Source: Actinobacteria bacterium UBA2184 (GTDB taxonomy: Bacteria > Actinomycetota > Coriobacteriia > Anaerosomatales > Anaerosomataceae). Taken from it: a stretch of 7,577 bases of DNA. Numbering within the stretch: the first letter of the stretch is position 1; the number at the start of each line of letters is the position of its first letter. Shown here piece by piece: positions 3,847 through 7,577 of this stretch. The stretch spans positions 38,168-45,744 of the forward strand of contig DCVQ01000015.1 of NCBI GenBank assembly GCA_002328745.1, in the 5' to 3' direction. Below the pieces are notes generated by a model. That model had not been told where the DNA came from, ran no database searches, and worked only from the letters and a program-made list of their open reading frames with translations. A program made the position numbers and the translations under genes.

Positions 3847-5999
3847 GCGCCCTCCTCCTCTATGACGGCTTCGACGTGGCTCACGAAGTCCTCGGCGTCG
3901 AACGGCTTGCACACCAGCTGCGAGGCGAGCTTGAGGATGCTCGAGCGATCGTAGTCGAGCTGGTAGGCCGACATGATCACTACGGGCACGTCGGCCGTGC
4001 TCTCGTCCGCCTTGAGCGACGCGAGCACCTCGTAGCCGTCCATGTCCGGCATCCGCAGGTCGAGCAGGATGGCGTCGGGGCGCCGCCGCGCGACCGCGGC
4101 CATCGCCTCGCGTCCGTTGTATGCGGCCATCACGGCGTAGCCGCGCTGCTTCAGCGTGTGCGTGAGCAGATCGACGATGTCTCGGTCGTCGTCGGCGACG
4201 AGCACCACCGGCGAGGCGATGGAGCCCACGAGGCCGTCGATGACGCCGACCAGCTTGGCCTTGTCGATCGGCTTCTCGAGGTAGCGCGTCGCACCGAGGC
4301 GGCTGCTCTTGCCCTCGTCGCAGATGATCGAAAGCACCACTACCGGGATGTCCTTGGTCCGCGGGTCGTTCTTGAGCTGCTGGAGCAGCCCGAACCCCGC
4401 GCCCTCGTCCAGCATCACATCAAGCGTGATCACCCGGGGCTCGAACTCGAGCGCGGCGACCAGCGCGTCCTCGGGCGTCGAGGCCTTGCGAACCTCGTAC
4501 CCGCGTCGCGTGAGGTACGTGGCGATGAGGTTCGCCGCCTGCTCCGAGTCATCCACGACGAGAATCCGCCCGCCGGGCGACCCGAGCGGGCCCTCGAGCG
4601 ACGGCGTGCGCACGAGCTCCGGCGCGGCGAGCGGCAGTTCGAACCAGAACGTGGAGCCTTCGCCTTCGACGCTATCGACGCCGACCCGCCCCCCGAGCAG
4701 CTCGACGATGCTCTTGCAGATGGACAGGCCGAGGCCGGTGCCGCCGATCTCGCGCGTGAGGGACGTATCGACCCGGTAGAACTTGGTGAACAGCTGCGCC
4801 TGGTTCTCGGGTGAGATCCCGAGCCCGTGGTCGCGGACGCTCACGCGCACCGCCGAGTCAACGCGCGCTGCGCCGAGTTCTATATCGCCGCCCGCAGGCG
4901 AGTACTTGATCGCGTTGCTGATGAAGTTGATGAGCACCTGGCCGATGCGGTCGGGATCGCCCGCCGCACGCGGCAGGTCGTCCGGCACGTCCACCGAGAT
5001 CGTCCGTCCCTGCTGGTCGACAACGGCGCGGAAGGTGTTGACCGCACCGGCGATCCGCTCGCCGAGGTCGAGCGGCTCGATCTTGAGCACGATGCGGCCG
5101 CTCTCGATGCGCGATATGTCGAGCATGTCGTTGATGAGTTCGACGAGCCGGTCGGAGTTCTCTTTGACGATCCCGAGGAACTCTCGTTGGATCTCACTGA
5201 TATCGCCTGCCTCACCGTCGAGGATGAGGTCGATGTAGCCCTTGATCGAGGTGAGCGGAGTGCGGAGCTCGTGGCTCACCGTCGAGACGAACTCGTTCTT
5301 CATCTGCGTGGCCTCGCGCTCGATGGTCACATCGCGGATCGTGGCGATGGATCCGACCGCATTGCCCCGGTCGTCGAGCACGCGGTCCACGCGGACGTCC
5401 ATGGTGCGGTGCTCGGGCTTCTCGACCTGTATCTCGCGGAGCTGCGCAGTGCCATCGCGCTCCACGGTCTCGGGATCGGTCTGGACGTCGAACAGCGACC
5501 ACGTGTCGGCCACGAGGCCGATGAGCGTTTCGGCACCGCGCCCGAGGAAGCGCTCGGCGGCGGGGTTGACGAACGTGATGCGTCCGTCGGCATCGAATAC
5601 GAGCAGTCCGTCGCTCGTGCTCGAGAGCACCGCTTCCCACTGCCGGCGCGCGCGCGTGACCTCGCTGTCGTCGCGGATCGTCACGACCGCGCCGGTACCG
5701 CCGTCGGGGTCGTCGTAGGGAGTGACCGCGCACGTGTACTCGCGGCCTCCCAGATCGTATCCGGCCATGGCCATGACGCCCGCATCGAGCGCCGCTGTGA
5801 CCGAGCCGACAAGATCGGGAACGGCAAGCGAATCGAGTGTCGCTCCCATCGCCTCGCCTCGCCCGAAGCCGAGCAGGTCCTCCGCGCGCTCGTTCATGAG
5901 GCGAACGACGCGATCGGGCGTGATCACGATCATGCCCTCGCGAGAACCTGCCATCAGTGCCCTGATGTGCGGATACGCTCGTCGGTCATCTTCGGGCAC
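3843..5999 (-). CDS. Cytosolic hybrid histidine kinase, PAS-PAS-HisKA-HATPase-REC-REC
   Basis: The protein has 718 residues and no membrane segment or signal peptide. PAS 1 is about 10-112 (GMIVITPDRVVRLMNERAEDLLG), PAS 2 about 118-225 (DGLLVFDADGRITFVNPAAERFLG). HisKA is 233-300, with autophosphorylated His243 in VSHELRTPLTSIKGY. HATPase_c is about 345-456, with the N-box Asn362 (NFISNAIKYS), G1 DHGLGI (390-395) and G2 GGTGLGLSI (419-427). REC 1 is about 478-590 (Asp483/484, Asp527, Ser557, Lys576), with an unusual LDVMLDEGAG after the acceptor instead of the common MMP. REC 2 is about 597-713 (Asp603-605, Asp647, Ser677, Lys698). The GTG start (VPEDDRRAYPHIRALM) has AGGGGGT about 5 nt upstream; an in-frame ATG 12 codons earlier lacks a better site. 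It probably senses a cytosolic or redox/small-molecule cue through PAS. No HPt domain is present. The two stand-alone receivers follow in the operon. Confidence 0.93.
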   Translation of the reverse strand: MPEDDRRAYPHIRALMAGSREGMIVITPDRVVRLMNERAEDLLGFGRGEAMGATLDSLAVPDLVGSVTAALDAGVMAMAGYDLGGREYTCAVTPYDDPDGGTGAVVTIRDDSEVTRARRQWEAVLSSTSDGLLVFDADGRITFVNPAAERFLGRGAETLIGLVADTWSLFDVQTDPETVERDGTAQLREIQVEKPEHRTMDVRVDRVLDDRGNAVGSIATIRDVTIEREATQMKNEFVSTVSHELRTPLTSIKGYIDLILDGEAGDISEIQREFLGIVKENSDRLVELINDMLDISRIESGRIVLKIEPLDLGERIAGAVNTFRAVVDQQGRTISVDVPDDLPRAAGDPDRIGQVLINFISNAIKYSPAGGDIELGAARVDSAVRVSVRDHGLGISPENQAQLFTKFYRVDTSLTREIGGTGLGLSICKSIVELLGGRVGVDSVEGEGSTFWFELPLAAPELVRTPSLEGPLGSPGGRILVVDDSEQAANLIATYLTRRGYEVRKASTPEDALVAALEFEPRVITLDVMLDEGAGFGLLQQLKNDPRTKDIPVVVLSIICDEGKSSRLGATRYLEKPIDKAKLVGVIDGLVGSIASPVVLVADDDRDIVDLLTHTLKQRGYAVMAAYNGREAMAAVARRRPDAILLDLRMPDMDGYEVLASLKADESTADVPVVIMSAYQLDYDRSSILKLASQLVCKPFDAEDFVSHVEAVIEEEGA

Positions 6000-6016
6000 G
6001 GTGCACCCCCTGGCCT

Positions 6017-6044
6017 TGGACAGACGCCACCGCATACCTATTCT
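6017..6044 (+). promoter_or_regulatory. Candidate rpiA promoter
   Basis: TGGACA (6017-6022) and TATTCT (6039-6044) are separated by 16 bases and would start transcription near 6051, about 64 nt before the GTG of rpiA. The 115-base gap also has to hold the promoter of the divergent kinase, for which I see no convincing hexamer pair. Confidence 0.45.
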
Positions 6045-6114
6045 GGTGACGAACGCCGAATCCTGCCAGCACGTGCCCCCTCTCGGGTACCTTCCTGGCG
6101 AAAGGAGTGCCCAC

Positions 6115-6798
6115 GTGGACCCGGAGGAAGCCAAGCGGCAGGTGGCCCGGGAGGCGCTTCGCTTCGTGCGGACCAGCGAGGTTCTGGGGGTGGGCGCGGG
6201 CAGCACGGTCGCCACGTTCGTCGACGCACTCGGCGCGTCGGACGTGCGCCCCCGCGCGGCCGTGGTGGCCTCGGAGCGCACCCGCGAGCTTCTCGAGAGG
6301 ATCGGCGTCACGGTGGTCGGCCTCGGCGCGGACCTCATACCGCTGCCCGTCTACGTCGACGGCGCCGACGAGATCGACGGGGAGTTGCGGCTTATCAAGG
6401 GCGGCGGTGGCGCGTTGGCTCGCGAGAAGGTCATCGCTTCGGCCTCGGCGCTGTTCGTCTGCATCGCCAGCGAAGACAAGCTGGTGCGCGGCCTGGGGGC
6501 GTTCCCGCTCGCCGTGGAGGTGCTGCCCATGGCGGTGCACCTCGCCGCGCGGGAGCTTCGCGCCCTGGGCGGCGCGCCGGCCGTGCGGGACGGCTTCCAG
6601 ACCGATAACGGCAACCTCATCGTGGATGTGCGTGGGCTCGACTTCGCCGACCCGGCAACGCTCGAGGGCGCGATCGGCGCGATCCCCGGTGTTGTCGAGT
6701 GCGGCATCTTCGCCCGCCGGAGGGCGGACGTGGCGATCGTCGGAACCGAGGGGGGTGTCCGGATCCTCGGGCGTCCGACGGACTCACCGGTCCTGTGA
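6115..6798 (+). CDS. rpiA: Ribose-5-phosphate isomerase A
   Basis: RpiA interconverts ribose 5-phosphate and ribulose 5-phosphate in the non-oxidative pentose phosphate pathway, in the cytosol. The protein has 227 residues (E. coli RpiA 219). It has the family motifs GVGAGSTVATFVDALG (25-40), YVDGADEID (80-88; Asp82, Asp85), IKGGGGALAREK (94-105; Lys95, catalytic Glu104), FPLAVEVLPMA (130-140), TDNGN (163-167) and GVVECGIFA (192-200). The active-site acid and lysines match E. coli Asp81, Asp84, Lys94 and Glu103. One difference is Ala28 in the phosphate loop where E. coli has Thr28 (GTGST). The GTG start has AAAGGAG 7 nt upstream. It is divergent from the hybrid kinase and is followed after 27 bp by the lipoprotein gene, probably in one transcript. 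Confidence 0.96.
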   Translation: MDPEEAKRQVAREALRFVRTSEVLGVGAGSTVATFVDALGASDVRPRAAVVASERTRELLERIGVTVVGLGADLIPLPVYVDGADEIDGELRLIKGGGGALAREKVIASASALFVCIASEDKLVRGLGAFPLAVEVLPMAVHLAARELRALGGAPAVRDGFQTDNGNLIVDVRGLDFADPATLEGAIGAIPGVVECGIFARRRADVAIVGTEGGVRILGRPTDSPVL

Positions 6799-6825
6799 GC
6801 CCGACAGCGGAGAGAGAGGGGAGTC

Positions 6826-7545
6826 ATGAGCGTGATCAAGCGTGCGTTCGTGCTGGCCGCCGTCTGCGCTCTCGCGATGGCGCTCGGGGGGTGCGATGCG
6901 GACTCCGGCGACAGCGGATCCGACGAGGACGGCGGATCGGAACGTAAGACACCTGCGGAGCCGGGCACGCCGGAGGCCGCTGTGGAGTCGTTCTGGGACG
7001 CGGAGACCAAGCACGGCACCCTGACGTTCTCCAACGTGCGGGACGACGGCACCGTCGACGAGCAGCGCATCGAGTACTGGTTCGACGGCGACCGGTACCG
7101 CCTCACGTGGTTCAACGACGACGGAAGCGTTCGGCTGCACATGATCAGCCCCGACGGCGTCGACGTGTACCACTGCAACGTGGAGGACGAGACCTCCATT
7201 CTGGCGTATACACGCGCGGAGTTCCACCAGTGGATCTTCAACGGCCCGCCCGACTGGCGCCCGGGTGACGGCGTCTCCGAGGACGGTCTTACGAAGTACA
7301 CGTTCACGGCCCAGAAGCTCTGGGACATCGAGGGTGCGAGCCAGGACTTCTACCTCGAGGACCTGGTGGTGTACACGGACGGCGAGCGCATCATCAAGGC
7401 CGTGACGCGAACGACCAGCCATCTGCCCGAATCCGAGGACGACCTTGTGGTGAGCACGTACACGTTCGATGAGCCGGAACTCGACGTGGACGTCCCGAAT
7501 GACATCTTCGAGCTGCCCTACGACATCGTCGAGGCGGGGGACTGA
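6826..7545 (+). CDS. Putative lipoprotein, LolA-like
   Basis: The protein has 239 residues. The N-terminus MSVIKRAFVLAAVCALAMALGGC is a lipoprotein signal peptide: two basic residues, a hydrophobic core and the lipobox LGGC with Cys23 as the lipidated residue. An acidic Ser/Gly/Asp-rich linker (24-46) follows. The mature domain is rich in alternating beta-type stretches (IEYWFDGDRYRLTWF, VRLHMISPDGVDVYHC, TKYTFTAQKLW) and ends with a DVPNDIFELP-like segment. That pattern, including its F-x-LP end, recalls LolA/LppX/RseB-type periplasmic or surface lipoproteins, but no family is certain. It is probably anchored to the outer face of the cytoplasmic membrane. The ATG has GAGGGGAG directly upstream. 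It follows rpiA by 27 bp with no terminator between; a functional link to RpiA is not evident. Confidence 0.8.
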   Translation: MSVIKRAFVLAAVCALAMALGGCDADSGDSGSDEDGGSERKTPAEPGTPEAAVESFWDAETKHGTLTFSNVRDDGTVDEQRIEYWFDGDRYRLTWFNDDGSVRLHMISPDGVDVYHCNVEDETSILAYTRAEFHQWIFNGPPDWRPGDGVSEDGLTKYTFTAQKLWDIEGASQDFYLEDLVVYTDGERIIKAVTRTTSHLPESEDDLVVSTYTFDEPELDVDVPNDIFELPYDIVEAGD

Positions 7546-7577
7546 GCGCCGCAGCCGGGCTCCCGCTCGTCGCGGCC

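Noticed and set aside
6000..6114. Minus-strand promoter for the hybrid kinase
   Set aside because: AATAGG/TATGCG-like hexamers exist, but no -35 partner at 16-18 bases is convincing.
7546..7577. GCCGC...GCGGC arms at the right edge as a terminator
   Set aside because: The arms are short, the window ends before any T-run could be seen, and nothing else supports it.

Overview
The window looks like chromosome from a high-GC bacterium without an obvious outer membrane. GC-rich third codon positions, three GTG starts with strong GAGG-type ribosome sites, a lipobox protein of Gram-positive type, and an M-box upstream of a PRC-barrel/MgtE_N protein all fit the Actinomycetota, perhaps a Coriobacteriia-like lineage. 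That placement is inference. I see no insertion sequence, CRISPR array, tRNA, rRNA or phage gene.

Left part (1-2217, minus strand). A 5'-complete gene that runs off the left edge encodes two PRC-barrel-like segments followed by an MgtE_N magnesium-sensing domain. Its roughly 470-nt leader is the most informative stretch of the window. It has a promoter (TTGCCG-N17-TACAAT), a 5' hairpin, a clear M-box (ykoK) Mg2+ riboswitch aptamer, a candidate antiterminator, an intrinsic terminator ending in UUUUU, and a 144-nt post-terminator leader with a GNRA-type hairpin against the Shine-Dalgarno. Upstream of it, on the same strand, is a HAD-IIB phosphatase.

Middle part (2218-5999). A short divergent region separates the HAD gene from a plus-strand GNAT acetyltransferase with an N-terminal Cys/His zinc-binding motif. 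Converging on it is a minus-strand signalling operon: a 718-residue cytosolic hybrid histidine kinase (PAS-PAS-HisKA-HATPase-REC-REC), overlapping by 4 bp a 122-residue stand-alone receiver, then 20 bp later a 151-residue receiver with a charged tail. One kinase is thus accompanied by four receiver domains. No HPt, DNA-binding or enzymatic output domain is encoded here, so the final target must lie elsewhere or be a protein-protein interaction.

Right part (6000-7577). Divergent from the kinase is rpiA (ribose-5-phosphate isomerase A), followed 27 bp later by a lipoprotein with a LolA-like look, probably co-transcribed. The last 32 bases hold nothing I can call.

The best leads are the complete M-box on/off switch with its expanded aptamer arm, and the four-receiver phosphorelay without an output domain. 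The components belong to known families; their particular arrangements are what deserve checking.
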